A stretch of DNA of 64,000 bases from Hyphomicrobium sp. CS1BSMeth3 (lineage in GTDB: Bacteria > Pseudomonadota > Alphaproteobacteria > Rhizobiales > Hyphomicrobiaceae). The stretch is from positions 1,922,001 to 1,986,000 of the forward strand of contig NZ_FPEI01000006.1 of NCBI RefSeq assembly GCF_900117415.1, in the 5' to 3' direction. The notes beneath the pieces are model-generated. The model was not told the origin of the DNA. It ran no database searches and saw only the letters and a list, made by a program, of their open reading frames with translations. The translations under genes were made by a program, and so were the position numbers. Below, piece by piece: positions 15,546 through 24,199 of the stretch (position 1 is its first letter; every line of letters begins with the position of its first letter).

Positions 15546-17582
15546 TCATTCTGCGACGCCTGCCATCCGTTGGGCCGACAGGTAGCGCTCGAGGACGTCG
15601 TCCTGCTTGAAGAAACGCGCGGCGCGAAGCTCCCGGATCGTCGTCTTCCGCACCGCATCGCGCGTGCGCGTGACGTCGCGGGCTTCTTCCAGACGCCCGG
15701 CAGCAGCCAAGTTTGCCGCCAGCATCCGATGCCCCGTCCCATGTCCCGGCTTGTGCTGAACCGACTTGCGTGCCCACGCAATCCCCTCCTCGTAGCGCCC
15801 GAGCGCGAAGTACGAAGAGGTCAAACCGGTCGTCCACATCCAGAGCATGTCGTCGTAGGGACTGAGGGCGAGCGACCGGTCGAGGCACTCGATGGCATTC
15901 TCGTATTCGCCCCCCATCGCGCCGATCATCCCCAGCGTGCCCCAGGCAAAGGCCGAGCTGGGGTTGAGGCGCAGGGCTTCCTTGGAATGGATGCGCCCCT
16001 GATGATGGTCCTGGCCGACAGGCCCGAACAAAGTGAAGCCGTAGACCGCCTGGGCGAATGCGTCCGTATCGTCCAGCTCGACAGCGCGGCGCGCCAGCGC
16101 AAGCGCCTCGTTTCTGGTTTCCGGCGACGCGTTCCCCAGGAGAGGCAAGGTCATGATGAGCCCCCAAGCCAGTGCCGCGAGCGTGGGGGCGCCTGTATTG
16201 TCGAGCTTGAGTGATTGCCGAAGGAATTCGATTGCCTTCGTAAGATCGTCGCCGGTCCCGTGCCACAGATGGGGAAGAGCCCGAAGGTAGAGGTCGTAGG
16301 CCGAAAGATTGGCCGCCGGCTTGCGGCGCGCGCGTTCGATCTCTGCGCGGCGAAGAGCAGGGGCAACCACCGCGGCGACAGTCCCGCTGATCTCATCCTG
16401 CAGGTCGAAGACGTGCATGAGCGCGCGATCGTAGCGATCCGACCAGACCTGAACCTCGCTCTCGGCGTGGGTCAGCTCCACGGACACACGGATGCGATCC
16501 CGGACCCTGCGTATGCTGCCACTCAGCACGTAGTGGACACCGAGTTCCTGCGCGAGCTGCCGGCCGGTCAACCTCTTACCCTTGAAGGCGAAACTCGACC
16601 CGCGTGCGATGACCGCGAACTCGTGAAAGCGCGACAGGGCCGTTATGATGTCCTCGGTAACGCCGTCAGCGAAATATTCCTGCTCCGGATCACCGCTCAC
16701 GTTCTGGAACGGCAGAACGACCATAGCGGGCCTTTCGGAGCCTGTCGTGTGAGCCGGCGCGGGTTCCGCGACGTCACCGACGTCCGGCGATCTACTCGAC
16801 GGCTGTGTGCTGCGGAGCTCGGCGACGAGCGCCTTGGTTGCCGCATCAGGCTCCGTATTGAGCTCGCGCTTCAGAAGAGCAATGAGGTCCTGGTAGTGCT
16901 TGAGCGCTTCGGCCTTGCGTCCTGCAACGGCTAGGGCCCGGACGATCAGCCGATGGGCATCCTCGCGCAGACCGTTGACCGCAACAGCCCGGCCTGCCGC
17001 TTCAAGGGCCTGCTCGTGATTGCCGAGCTGAAGCTCCTGCTCACTGAGATTGACCATGGCATCGAGCGCCATGCCTTCGATGCGCTGACGTTGAACTTCG
17101 GCCCACTCGCTCCACGCATCCTCCTCGATGTTCACGTCTGCCAGGAGCCTGCCCTTGTACAGCCCTGCGGCCTCCGCGAGGGCGGCGCGGCTGCCGTCAC
17201 GGACAAGATCCTCAAGCCGCACCACATCGCAAGTGACCAAGCCGGGCGCCAGCGAGATCGCCTCGCCTGCGCTGATGACTGCGTCCCGACCGAGAATGCT
17301 GCGCAGTCGGAACAGCGCCGTGCGCAGGTTCTGGCGGGCCTGCACCTCGAAATGCGATCCCCAGAACAAACTGAAGAGCTTCTCGCGAGGCTGTGGCGTG
17401 GGCCCGGCCAGGGCAAGGTAGGCGAGTAAGCCGGAGAGCTTCTTGCTCGCCAAGTCAATTGGTCGATCGTGCCCAGTGAGGGCAAAGTTGCCAAGCAGGG
17501 ACAGCTTGAACGTCGAGGTATGCAAGCTGTCCATAAATCTGTGGGGCTCCTTTGAAATCGCTCTCTCTTCGTAAAAATCCAT
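15546..17582 (-). CDS. SARP/BTAD-type transcriptional regulator with TolB-like and TPR regions
   Basis: 678 residues; an internal ATG at 17,534 after AAAGGAG is an alternative start. The N-terminal winged helix (FKLSLLGNFALTGHDRPIDL, then SGLLAYLALAG and a QNLRTALFRLRSILG segment) is followed by a bacterial transcriptional activator domain with TPR-like helices to about residue 250. A short linker leads to MVVLPFQNVSGDPEQEYFAD (about 286), a TolB/FlgO-like domain with VHYVLSGSIRR, and then TPR repeats to the end. Similar proteins are found alone in Rhizobiales and are called adenylate-cyclase-like or CadC/HilA-like regulators, although no cyclase domain is present. Targets and signal are unknown. 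It is divergent from a small secreted protein that it might control. Confidence 0.8.
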   Translation of the reverse strand: MDFYEERAISKEPHRFMDSLHTSTFKLSLLGNFALTGHDRPIDLASKKLSGLLAYLALAGPTPQPREKLFSLFWGSHFEVQARQNLRTALFRLRSILGRDAVISAGEAISLAPGLVTCDVVRLEDLVRDGSRAALAEAAGLYKGRLLADVNIEEDAWSEWAEVQRQRIEGMALDAMVNLSEQELQLGNHEQALEAAGRAVAVNGLREDAHRLIVRALAVAGRKAEALKHYQDLIALLKRELNTEPDAATKALVAELRSTQPSSRSPDVGDVAEPAPAHTTGSERPAMVVLPFQNVSGDPEQEYFADGVTEDIITALSRFHEFAVIARGSSFAFKGKRLTGRQLAQELGVHYVLSGSIRRVRDRIRVSVELTHAESEVQVWSDRYDRALMHVFDLQDEISGTVAAVVAPALRRAEIERARRKPAANLSAYDLYLRALPHLWHGTGDDLTKAIEFLRQSLKLDNTGAPTLAALAWGLIMTLPLLGNASPETRNEALALARRAVELDDTDAFAQAVYGFTLFGPVGQDHHQGRIHSKEALRLNPSSAFAWGTLGMIGAMGGEYENAIECLDRSLALSPYDDMLWMWTTGLTSSYFALGRYEEGIAWARKSVQHKPGHGTGHRMLAANLAAAGRLEEARDVTRTRDAVRKTTIRELRAARFFKQDDVLERYLSAQRMAGVAE

Positions 17583-17700
17583 AATTTTTCACACCGCTGC
17601 AACGCCCAAGCAACGCTCGAAACAACGTCAGCAGGCTCCATTGAATGTGAGTAGCGGCACCGCCCCGAAGCTCGCCAAACACCCCATGGAGCCACACGTC

Positions 17701-17979
17701 ATGTCCAAGATCAAGATCGCCTTGGGGCTGTGCGGCCTGGTCTTGCTCGCCGCCATGCGGGGACCAACCGCTGCTCAAGAAGTGAAGACCATCACAGTCA
17801 CCCCGCGCGAAACCGAAGAGGCGAAGCAAATCTGCAACCATTACGTCGGGTGGGGCGCCGAATGTCAGATACGCATCAATGTGTCTCCGCCAGCGGACCA
17901 ACCCACGATAGCCGACCAAGCCGGCGCAGGCCATCCACGCGAGAGCCGGGACGCTGAGATGGCCTCGCCGAAGCGATGA
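17701..17979 (+). CDS. Small secreted protein, unknown
   Basis: 92 residues from ATG 17,701 with GGAG nine bases upstream; a TTG at 17,641 is open but unlikely. The N-terminus MSKIKIALGLCGLVLLAAM ending TAAQ is a Sec signal peptide. The mature part is about 70 residues with two cysteines (KQICNHYVGWGAECQIRINV), which could form a disulphide, then a charged tail. It is divergent from the SARP regulator with a 118-base gap. No family is recognised. Confidence 0.5.
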   Translation: MSKIKIALGLCGLVLLAAMRGPTAAQEVKTITVTPRETEEAKQICNHYVGWGAECQIRINVSPPADQPTIADQAGAGHPRESRDAEMASPKR

Positions 17980-18076
17980 CGCGCTGCTGCGCTCAGGTGA
18001 TCGCCCAGTGCCGGGATGGGAGCCACGCCGCTCCGGAACTTGCTTAACGTGGCGTCTCCAGGACACGAGAAAGACT

Positions 18077-18427
18077 ATGCGAACCAATCAGCCGTTTCGT
18101 CTCGGGGCTGACAAGTATGCCGCGGCGCCGTCGTTCGTCGATCGCCTCGGGCGGCTCGCCAGTTGGATCTCTGCGTGGATGATAACACGAGCCCACCATC
18201 GGGGCGCCACGGTGCTCTACGAGGAGCTGAACAGGCTCCCCGACGTGGAACTGCAGGTGCGGGGATTATCACGCGGCACTCTCGCACGCGACATAGGCAA
18301 CGCCTGCGACAGGGGCTGGGTCATGCCCAACCGTGAGCAATCGAGAGAGAGGCCGGAGCGATCTGGACAATCGCTGCCTACCTGCCGCAGATCCACAAGC
18401 GGGCGCGCTATCGGAGGAACTGCCTGA
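18077..18427 (+). CDS. DUF1127 (YjiS-like) protein
   Basis: 116 residues from ATG 18,077. Residues about 38-75 (TVLYEELNRLPDVELQVRGL .. SRGTLARDIG) match the DUF1127 pattern of L-L-D-L-I-G-L-S-R-I. DUF1127 proteins are small arginine-rich alphaproteobacterial proteins, some of which bind RNA and affect phosphate, carbon or stress physiology. Here the domain is followed by about 40 extra basic residues (ERPERSGQSLP). The 3' end overlaps the convergent ABC permease gene by 20 bases, so transcription of one may antisense the other. Confidence 0.7.
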   Translation: MRTNQPFRLGADKYAAAPSFVDRLGRLASWISAWMITRAHHRGATVLYEELNRLPDVELQVRGLSRGTLARDIGNACDRGWVMPNREQSRERPERSGQSLPTCRRSTSGRAIGGTA

Positions 18428-19529
18428 AGCGACGGAGTGCAAGCGCGAACAGCACTGTCCCAATTAGAATAAGCGCCAGAAGCTGCGGCCATACGACACC
18501 CAGGCCGGCGCCTCGGAACAGCACGGCCTGCGCCAGCATGACGAAGTGCGTGTTGGGAGCAGCCAGCATCAGGTACTGAATCACATCCGGCATGCTCTCG
18601 CGCGGCGTCATTGTTCCTGACAGCACTTGCAGGGGCAGAAGGACCAGCATGAGCAGCAGACCGAACTGCGGCATGGAGCCGGCGATCGTCGCCAGAAAGA
18701 TCCCGAGGGAGGTGGTGGCGAACAGCATGAGGGCCGTGCCCAGCATGAAGAGCAGCAGCGATCCCGCAATGGGAATATTGAGTAGGCCCTGCACGACCAC
18801 GACCAGCGCCACCGACGAGGCGATCAGGACGACCAATCCCATGGACCAGATCTTGCTGATCATGATCTCGAGCGGCGTAACGGGCATGACGAGCAGATGC
18901 TCGATCGTGCCATGCTCGCGCTCGCGGATGAGTGCGGCTCCCGTGAGGACGATGGCAAGCATGGTGATGGAAGAGATGATGTTGGATATGGCTCCGAACC
19001 AGCCCTTGTTGAGCTCGGGGTTGAAGCGCGCCCTGAGCGCCAGATCGACCGGCACCTTCGTTGTCCCACGGTAGCGGTTCAGGAACTCCGTAACCTCGGC
19101 CGAGACAATGGCTTGGACATAGCCTCCGCCGGTGAATGCCTGCGCCGAACGCGTCGCATCGACATTGAGTTGTATGGTCGGCGACTTCCCTGCGAGCAGG
19201 TCTCTCTGGAAGTTGGGCGGAATATCGAGCGCGAACGTGTCGAGTCCGGCGTCCATGCGCGCATCCATCTCCGCCTGCGTGATGAGCTTCGGAGGCACGA
19301 AGAACGGTGGATAGAGCGCCGTGACAATGCGCGAGGATACCGGCGAGTGGTCCTCATCGACGATCGCGATGGCGGCACGATTGAGCGTCTCCGGCATGGC
19401 CGTGGCCGCCGTGTAGATCGAGAGCGTAAAGGAGTAGGCGACGAGCACGAGCAGGATGGGATCGCGCGCGAGGCCGCGCAGCTCCTTGATGCCGAGATTG
19501 AGAATGTTGGCGATGCGCATGGGGCTCAC
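18408..19529 (-). CDS. ABC-2 type permease of RbbA efflux operon (YhhJ-like)
   Basis: 373 residues beginning with GTG 19,529, which overlaps the previous stop by four bases; ATG 19,520 is the alternative. Layout: one N-terminal membrane helix ([19 protein letters not shown]), a large periplasmic domain (about 45-190), then five or six helices ([15 protein letters not shown] .. [17 protein letters not shown]). This is the ABC2_membrane_3 arrangement. It ends the operon HlyD-like / RbbA-like / YhhJ-like, the same order as yhiI-rbbA-yhhJ in E. coli. It should form the membrane channel together with the permease half of the fused ATPase. The substrate is unknown; drugs or other amphiphiles are likely for this class. 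Confidence 0.85.
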   Translation of the reverse strand: MSPMRIANILNLGIKELRGLARDPILLVLVAYSFTLSIYTAATAMPETLNRAAIAIVDEDHSPVSSRIVTALYPPFFVPPKLITQAEMDARMDAGLDTFALDIPPNFQRDLLAGKSPTIQLNVDATRSAQAFTGGGYVQAIVSAEVTEFLNRYRGTTKVPVDLALRARFNPELNKGWFGAISNIISSITMLAIVLTGAALIREREHGTIEHLLVMPVTPLEIMISKIWSMGLVVLIASSVALVVVVQGLLNIPIAGSLLLFMLGTALMLFATTSLGIFLATIAGSMPQFGLLLMLVLLPLQVLSGTMTPRESMPDVIQYLMLAAPNTHFVMLAQAVLFRGAGLGVVWPQLLALILIGTVLFALALRRFRQFLR

Positions 19530-22306
19530 TGCGCCTGCTTTTTGAGGAGCATCGCTCCAAGGGCATAGATGACCGGCACGGCAATAAGCAGCGGGATGTA
19601 TGAGGATGCGAGATCACTGAAACCGAGGCCCTTGGAGAACGTGCCCCGCGAGATCGTCACGAAATACGTAGTGGGATAGAGCCGACCAATGAGAGCCCCC
19701 ATTCCCTCGAGCGAGGACACCGGATCGATGAGCCCTGAGTATTGTACGGCGGGAATGAGCGTGATGACCGAGGTGCCGAAGATGGCCGCGATCTGGCTCT
19801 TCATGAAGGCCGAGATAACGAGCCCCATACCTGTCGTGAAAATGACGTAGAGAAGCGCCGCGACCGTCAGCGCAAAGAAGCTCCCCGTGAAGGGAACGCG
19901 GAAAGCAAAGACGGCAAAGGCACTCAACATGAAGAAGTTCATGAAGGCCAAGCCAATGTAGGGAAGCTGCTTGCCGATCAGGAACTCCATGCGGGTCACC
20001 GGCGTGACGTAGAAGTTGATGATCGAGCCGAGCTCCTTCTCGCGGACGACACTGAGAACCGCGAGCATGGCGGGGATCATCAGAAGCAGGATCGGGATCA
20101 TGGCCGGGACCATGGCCGTCAGGCTTTCGATACTGGGATTGTAGCGATAGCGGATCTCGAGATTGAAAGCGCCAACCGTAGCGGCAGCCCCATACCTCTC
20201 GCGCGCCTTCTGCGTAAGCCAGTTTGTGTGCATCCCCTGCACATAGCCACGGACTGTCTCCGCGCGCGCAGGCATGGCGCCGTCGATCCACGCGCCAATC
20301 TGCACGTCCTTTCCGCGAGCGACGTCCCGGCCAAAACCTGGCGGGATCTCGATTGCCAGACTGATCTCGCCATTTGTCATCCGGCGATCGAGATCGGCGT
20401 AATCCCTGAGTGGCGCCTTCTCCGTAAAGAAGCGCGAGCCCGAGATCTGCAGGGCATAGTCGCGGCTGACGGTTGTATCGTCGCGATCGAGGACGGCGAA
20501 CGCCAGGTTCTGGACGTCCATGTTGATGCCATAGCCCATGACGAACATCAGAATGAGCGTGCCGAGGATGGCGAGCGTCCCGCGGATCGGGTCGCGTCTC
20601 AACTCCAATGACTCGCGCTGTGTATAGGCGAGCGTGCGTCTCAGATCGAGGAATGGCAGGCTCGCACGTGCTTTGCTCGCCCCTCGCCGTTCATCAGGCA
20701 CCGCTTTGCCGACAGTGGACTGACGCGCGCCAGGCTGCTGCTCGATGGCCTCTTCGAGATAGGCGATGAACGCCTCATCCAGCGAACGCGCCGATCGGCT
20801 TTCAATGATTCCGGACGGCGCGTCGCTGACGAGCACCTTGCCGGCGTGCATCAACGAGATGCGATCGCAGAGCTCGGCTTCGTTCATGAAATGCGTCGAG
20901 ACGAAGATCGTGACCCCGTCCTTGCGCGAGAGATCGGAGAGGATCTGCCAGAAGGCATCACGGGCCACCGGATCGACGCCGGATGTCGGCTCGTCGAGAA
21001 TGAGGATATCGGGCCTGTGAATCATGGCCACGGCGAGAGACAAGCGCTGTCGGATACCGAGCGGCAGGTCATCGGGGAGCGCGTCCATGATGCCGACAAG
21101 GCCGAAGCGCTCTGCCATTTCCCCGATGCGCCCAGGAATGATCTCCGGGCTCATGTCGAACAGCCGGGCGTGAAGATCCAGGTTCTGATGGACCGTCAGC
21201 TCCGTATAGAGCGAGAAGGCCTGTGACATGTAGCCGACGCGTCGGCGCACATCGATATCCTTTGGATCGACCTCGCGCCCGAAGAGCTTGGCGATTCCTT
21301 CGGACGCCGGCAGGAGGCCCGTCAACATCTTCATGGTCGTGGTCTTGCCGCAGCCATTCGATCCCAGAAAGCCGAAGATCTCGCCGCGAGGAATACGGAA
21401 GCTGACGTTGTCGACGGCGACGAAATCGCCGAACCGCATAGTCAGATGCTGGGCCTCGATGGCGATCTCGTCGTCAGTGCCGGCTTTGCGCGGCGGGATC
21501 ACGACGGCATGGTGGTCCCGCCGCTTCGCCTCCGGGAGCAAAGCAATGAACGCGGCATCGAGGTTTGTGGCGCCCGTCTTCTGCAAGAGCTCGTCCGGCG
21601 TGCTCGCGGCCAGAACATGCCCGGCATCCATGGCAACGAGCCAATCGAAGCGCGCGGCTTCTTCCATGTATGCGGTCGCGACGATGACGCTCATGCGCGC
21701 ATGAGCATGATCGTTGCGAATATCGTCGATCAGCTCCCAGAACTGGCGGCGCGACAAGGGATCGACACCGGTCGTCGGTTCATCCAGGATCAACAGGTCG
21801 GGATCATGGATCAGAGCGCAGCATAGGCCGAGCTTCTGCTTCATGCCGCCGGAGAGCTTCCCTGCAGGACGATCCGCAAATGGTGCGAGGCCAGTGCGCT
21901 CGAGCAGTTGGGCGATGCGGCGCTGGCGCTCACGTCTGTTGTGGCCGAATAGCCTGCCGAAAAAGTCGACGTTCTCGAATACGGAAAGCGTGGGATAGAG
22001 GTTCTTGCCCAATCCTTGAGGCATGTACGCAATGCGCATGTAGGCGGACTTGCGATGCTGCGGATCGGAGATGTCACCGCCAAGCACTTCGATGCGGCCG
22101 CTCTGAAGAGCGCGCGCCCCGGCGATCAGGGATAGCAGCGTAGACTTGCCGACACCGTCCGGGCCGATCAGGCCGACCATGCAGCCGGCGGGCAAATCGA
22201 GCGTGATCGCATCGAGCGCGCAGATGCTGCCATAGGAGAGACTGACGTTCTCGATCCGGACGACGGTTCCTTCGGAAGGGCTTGCAGGCAGCGATTGCGC
22301 GCTCAT
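19526..22306 (-). CDS. RbbA/YhiH-type fused double ATPase and permease
   Basis: 926 residues. The first nucleotide-binding domain has Walker [10 protein letters not shown] (about 52), signature LSGGMKQ and Walker [11 protein letters not shown]. The second has GSNGCGKTT (about 315), the degenerate signature [12 protein letters not shown] normal for this family, and [10 protein letters not shown]. The C-terminal 390 residues are an ABC-2 permease with a first helix at [20 protein letters not shown] and a periplasmic domain. In E. coli the homologue RbbA was described as a ribosome-associated ATPase, but its operon context is that of an efflux pump. It overlaps the HlyD gene and the following permease by four bases each. 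Together they form a tripartite exporter controlled by the divergent TetR regulator. Confidence 0.9.
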   Translation of the reverse strand: MSAQSLPASPSEGTVVRIENVSLSYGSICALDAITLDLPAGCMVGLIGPDGVGKSTLLSLIAGARALQSGRIEVLGGDISDPQHRKSAYMRIAYMPQGLGKNLYPTLSVFENVDFFGRLFGHNRRERQRRIAQLLERTGLAPFADRPAGKLSGGMKQKLGLCCALIHDPDLLILDEPTTGVDPLSRRQFWELIDDIRNDHAHARMSVIVATAYMEEAARFDWLVAMDAGHVLAASTPDELLQKTGATNLDAAFIALLPEAKRRDHHAVVIPPRKAGTDDEIAIEAQHLTMRFGDFVAVDNVSFRIPRGEIFGFLGSNGCGKTTTMKMLTGLLPASEGIAKLFGREVDPKDIDVRRRVGYMSQAFSLYTELTVHQNLDLHARLFDMSPEIIPGRIGEMAERFGLVGIMDALPDDLPLGIRQRLSLAVAMIHRPDILILDEPTSGVDPVARDAFWQILSDLSRKDGVTIFVSTHFMNEAELCDRISLMHAGKVLVSDAPSGIIESRSARSLDEAFIAYLEEAIEQQPGARQSTVGKAVPDERRGASKARASLPFLDLRRTLAYTQRESLELRRDPIRGTLAILGTLILMFVMGYGINMDVQNLAFAVLDRDDTTVSRDYALQISGSRFFTEKAPLRDYADLDRRMTNGEISLAIEIPPGFGRDVARGKDVQIGAWIDGAMPARAETVRGYVQGMHTNWLTQKARERYGAAATVGAFNLEIRYRYNPSIESLTAMVPAMIPILLLMIPAMLAVLSVVREKELGSIINFYVTPVTRMEFLIGKQLPYIGLAFMNFFMLSAFAVFAFRVPFTGSFFALTVAALLYVIFTTGMGLVISAFMKSQIAAIFGTSVITLIPAVQYSGLIDPVSSLEGMGALIGRLYPTTYFVTISRGTFSKGLGFSDLASSYIPLLIAVPVIYALGAMLLKKQAQ

Positions 22307-23376
22307 TGCAGTGCCTTCTTCTGCAGGTTAGCCGGCCACTCTGCATTCGGCGACAACCGGACGTAAGTCACTCCCGGCAGCCCGGTTTTGACGTGCTGGA
22401 TGTACTTCTTGAGGAGATCTGGCGCGATCTGGGCCTTGACCCGGAACATGAGCTTCTGGCGTTCCTCCTCGGTCTCCACTGTCTTCGGCGTGAATTGCGC
22501 GACATCCGCGACGAAGCTGATCTTGGCTGGGATGGCGTACTGGGGCGCGGCATCTAGGATGATCCGCGCCTCGGATCCGATCGCAAGCTGCCCCGCCTGC
22601 GCCGTCGGCAGGAAGAATGTCATGTGCACGTCCGCAAGGTCGACCAGGTTCAGCACGCGGCCGCCTGCAGACAAGACCTCACCCGGCTGCGCGACGCGGT
22701 ACTGCACGCGGCCTGGCCGCGGTGATCGCAAGGTACTGTCGTTGATGTCGGTGGTGATGCTTTCGATGGCGGCCTGTGCAGCATCCACTGCCGCCTCCGC
22801 GTCGACGACCAGAGCCTTTGCCGAGCTGATTGCCGCCTCCGATGCCGCGAGCTGGGCTTCGGCCGCGGCGACGGCCGCGCGCGCCCCCTGCTCTGCAGCC
22901 CTGTCGTCATCGAGAACCTGCTGGGAGACCGTCTCCCGCTTCGCCAACTCCTCGGAGCGCGCGAGCTTGCGCTGAGCTGCATCGAGCTGGGCTTTTCGCT
23001 GTGCGACGACGGCTGCAGCGGCAGTGCGCTCCGCCTCGCGTTGCGTCACCAGACTGCCCGCGGTATCGACGCCGATCTTCGCTCGCTTCCGCTGCGCTTC
23101 GGCCTGCCGACGCTGGGCTTCGAGCTGCTCCGTATCCATGCGGGCAAGCACCTGCCCCGCCTCGACGAAGTCACCCTCGTTGACCAGGATCTCCTTGATC
23201 CGCCCCGGCGTCTTCGTTGCAATGTCGATCTCGACGGCCTCGATCCGTCCGTTGCCGCTCGCAATCCCGGATGGCAGCCCACCTCCCGAGAGCTTGGCCC
23301 ACGCCAAGTAGATGGCAACGGCCACAACAAGTGCGATCGCGATCGGCAAGCGGCGCGATGCAAAGGCGGTCTTCAT
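22303..23376 (-). CDS. HlyD/YhiI-family membrane fusion protein
   Basis: 357 residues from ATG 23,376 (AGAGG upstream); the frame is open to 23,475. A single N-terminal anchor ([17 protein letters not shown]) is followed by the first lipoyl half ([20 protein letters not shown] .. [12 protein letters not shown]), a long alpha-helical hairpin rich in Ala/Glu/Gln (about 85-210), the second lipoyl half ([20 protein letters not shown]) and a beta-barrel domain. It bridges the inner-membrane ABC complex to an outer-membrane channel; no TolC gene is in the window. It is first in the operon and divergent from the TetR regulator across a 180-base spacer that holds palindromes. Confidence 0.88.
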   Translation of the reverse strand: MKTAFASRRLPIAIALVVAVAIYLAWAKLSGGGLPSGIASGNGRIEAVEIDIATKTPGRIKEILVNEGDFVEAGQVLARMDTEQLEAQRRQAEAQRKRAKIGVDTAGSLVTQREAERTAAAAVVAQRKAQLDAAQRKLARSEELAKRETVSQQVLDDDRAAEQGARAAVAAAEAQLAASEAAISSAKALVVDAEAAVDAAQAAIESITTDINDSTLRSPRPGRVQYRVAQPGEVLSAGGRVLNLVDLADVHMTFFLPTAQAGQLAIGSEARIILDAAPQYAIPAKISFVADVAQFTPKTVETEEERQKLMFRVKAQIAPDLLKKYIQHVKTGLPGVTYVRLSPNAEWPANLQKKALQ

Positions 23377-23489
23377 TGGCAAAGCCTCTTGCTGAACATC
23401 ATGATTAGCGCGACGGGCACTATTGCTCCCGCGGGGATCCGAGGTCAGGCGACAGGTGACATTCCCTCCGCCCACCGTCCTTGATCCAA

Positions 23490-23524
23490 GTCAACGACGG
23501 TTGACCACCCATGGCCCTAGCCAT
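23490..23524. promoter_or_regulatory. Two palindromes in the efflux/TetR divergent spacer (candidate operators)
   Basis: GTCAAC-GACG-GTTGAC (23,490-23,505) is a perfect 6-bp inverted repeat, and ATGGC-CCTA-GCCAT (23,511-23,524) is a perfect 5-bp one. Both lie 33 to 67 bases upstream of the tetR-like start and about 115 bases from the hlyD-like start. Such dyads are usual TetR targets, so autoregulation and control of the pump are likely. Confidence 0.45.
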
Positions 23525-23556
23525 CGTGGGCCGCCTGCAAAACCCACGAGGGTGCC

Positions 23557-24171
23557 ATGGGAAAGAAGCCAGGCCTGTCGTCGACGATTTCTACACGCGA
23601 GCGGATACTGGCCGCGGCCACGCGCCGATTTGCCAGTCAATCCTATGACCAAACAGGTCTGCGCGACATCGCAGCGGATGCCGGTGTCGACGTTGCTTAT
23701 GTGCATCGCTCCTTCGGATCCAAGCAGCAGCTCTTCGCAGAGGTTATCCGAAGCGCCGCGAGGGCCGATCACCACCTGGACGACCTATCGCGCGACGTCG
23801 TCGCGGTGTTGACCCACAGAGCTCTTGCGCGAACGGACGCCGTGAGCTTTCGCGATATGGATCCTCTGAGCATAGCCGTACATTCGCTGTCATGCCCCGA
23901 GGCTATAGAAGTCCATCACGAGTTCGTGGTCAACGATCTGATCGAGCCGCTCGCACGCCACCTCGATGGCCCCGCAAAACATCGCGCGGCACTCATGGTG
24001 GCGTTCATGACGGGCTTCAGCATTCTCAAGAATGTCGTCGGCATCAAAGAGCTGCAAGACGCCGAGGATCGCAAGATTGCGCCCATGGTGCGCGATGTCT
24101 TTGAAGCCCTTGCCGGCGCTAGCGCACCGCCTCCCGAGAAATCGGCATCGCTGGAGCGGCGCAGGAAATGA
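23557..24171 (+). CDS. TetR-family regulator of the efflux operon
   Basis: 204 residues. The N-terminal HTH domain (TRERILAAATRRFASQSYDQ .. TGLRDIAADAGVDVAYVHRS .. FGSKQQLFAEVI, residues 13-62) is typical TetR. The C-terminal ligand domain is helical and fits the family carrying a TetR_C17-like region. The gene is divergent from the HlyD/RbbA/YhhJ operon with two palindromes in the spacer, so it probably represses the pump until a pump substrate binds. The ligand is unknown. Confidence 0.85.
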   Translation: MGKKPGLSSTISTRERILAAATRRFASQSYDQTGLRDIAADAGVDVAYVHRSFGSKQQLFAEVIRSAARADHHLDDLSRDVVAVLTHRALARTDAVSFRDMDPLSIAVHSLSCPEAIEVHHEFVVNDLIEPLARHLDGPAKHRAALMVAFMTGFSILKNVVGIKELQDAEDRKIAPMVRDVFEALAGASAPPPEKSASLERRRK

Positions 24172-24199
24172 GCTCGCAGCTCTGCTTCCCTGCGCCCAA

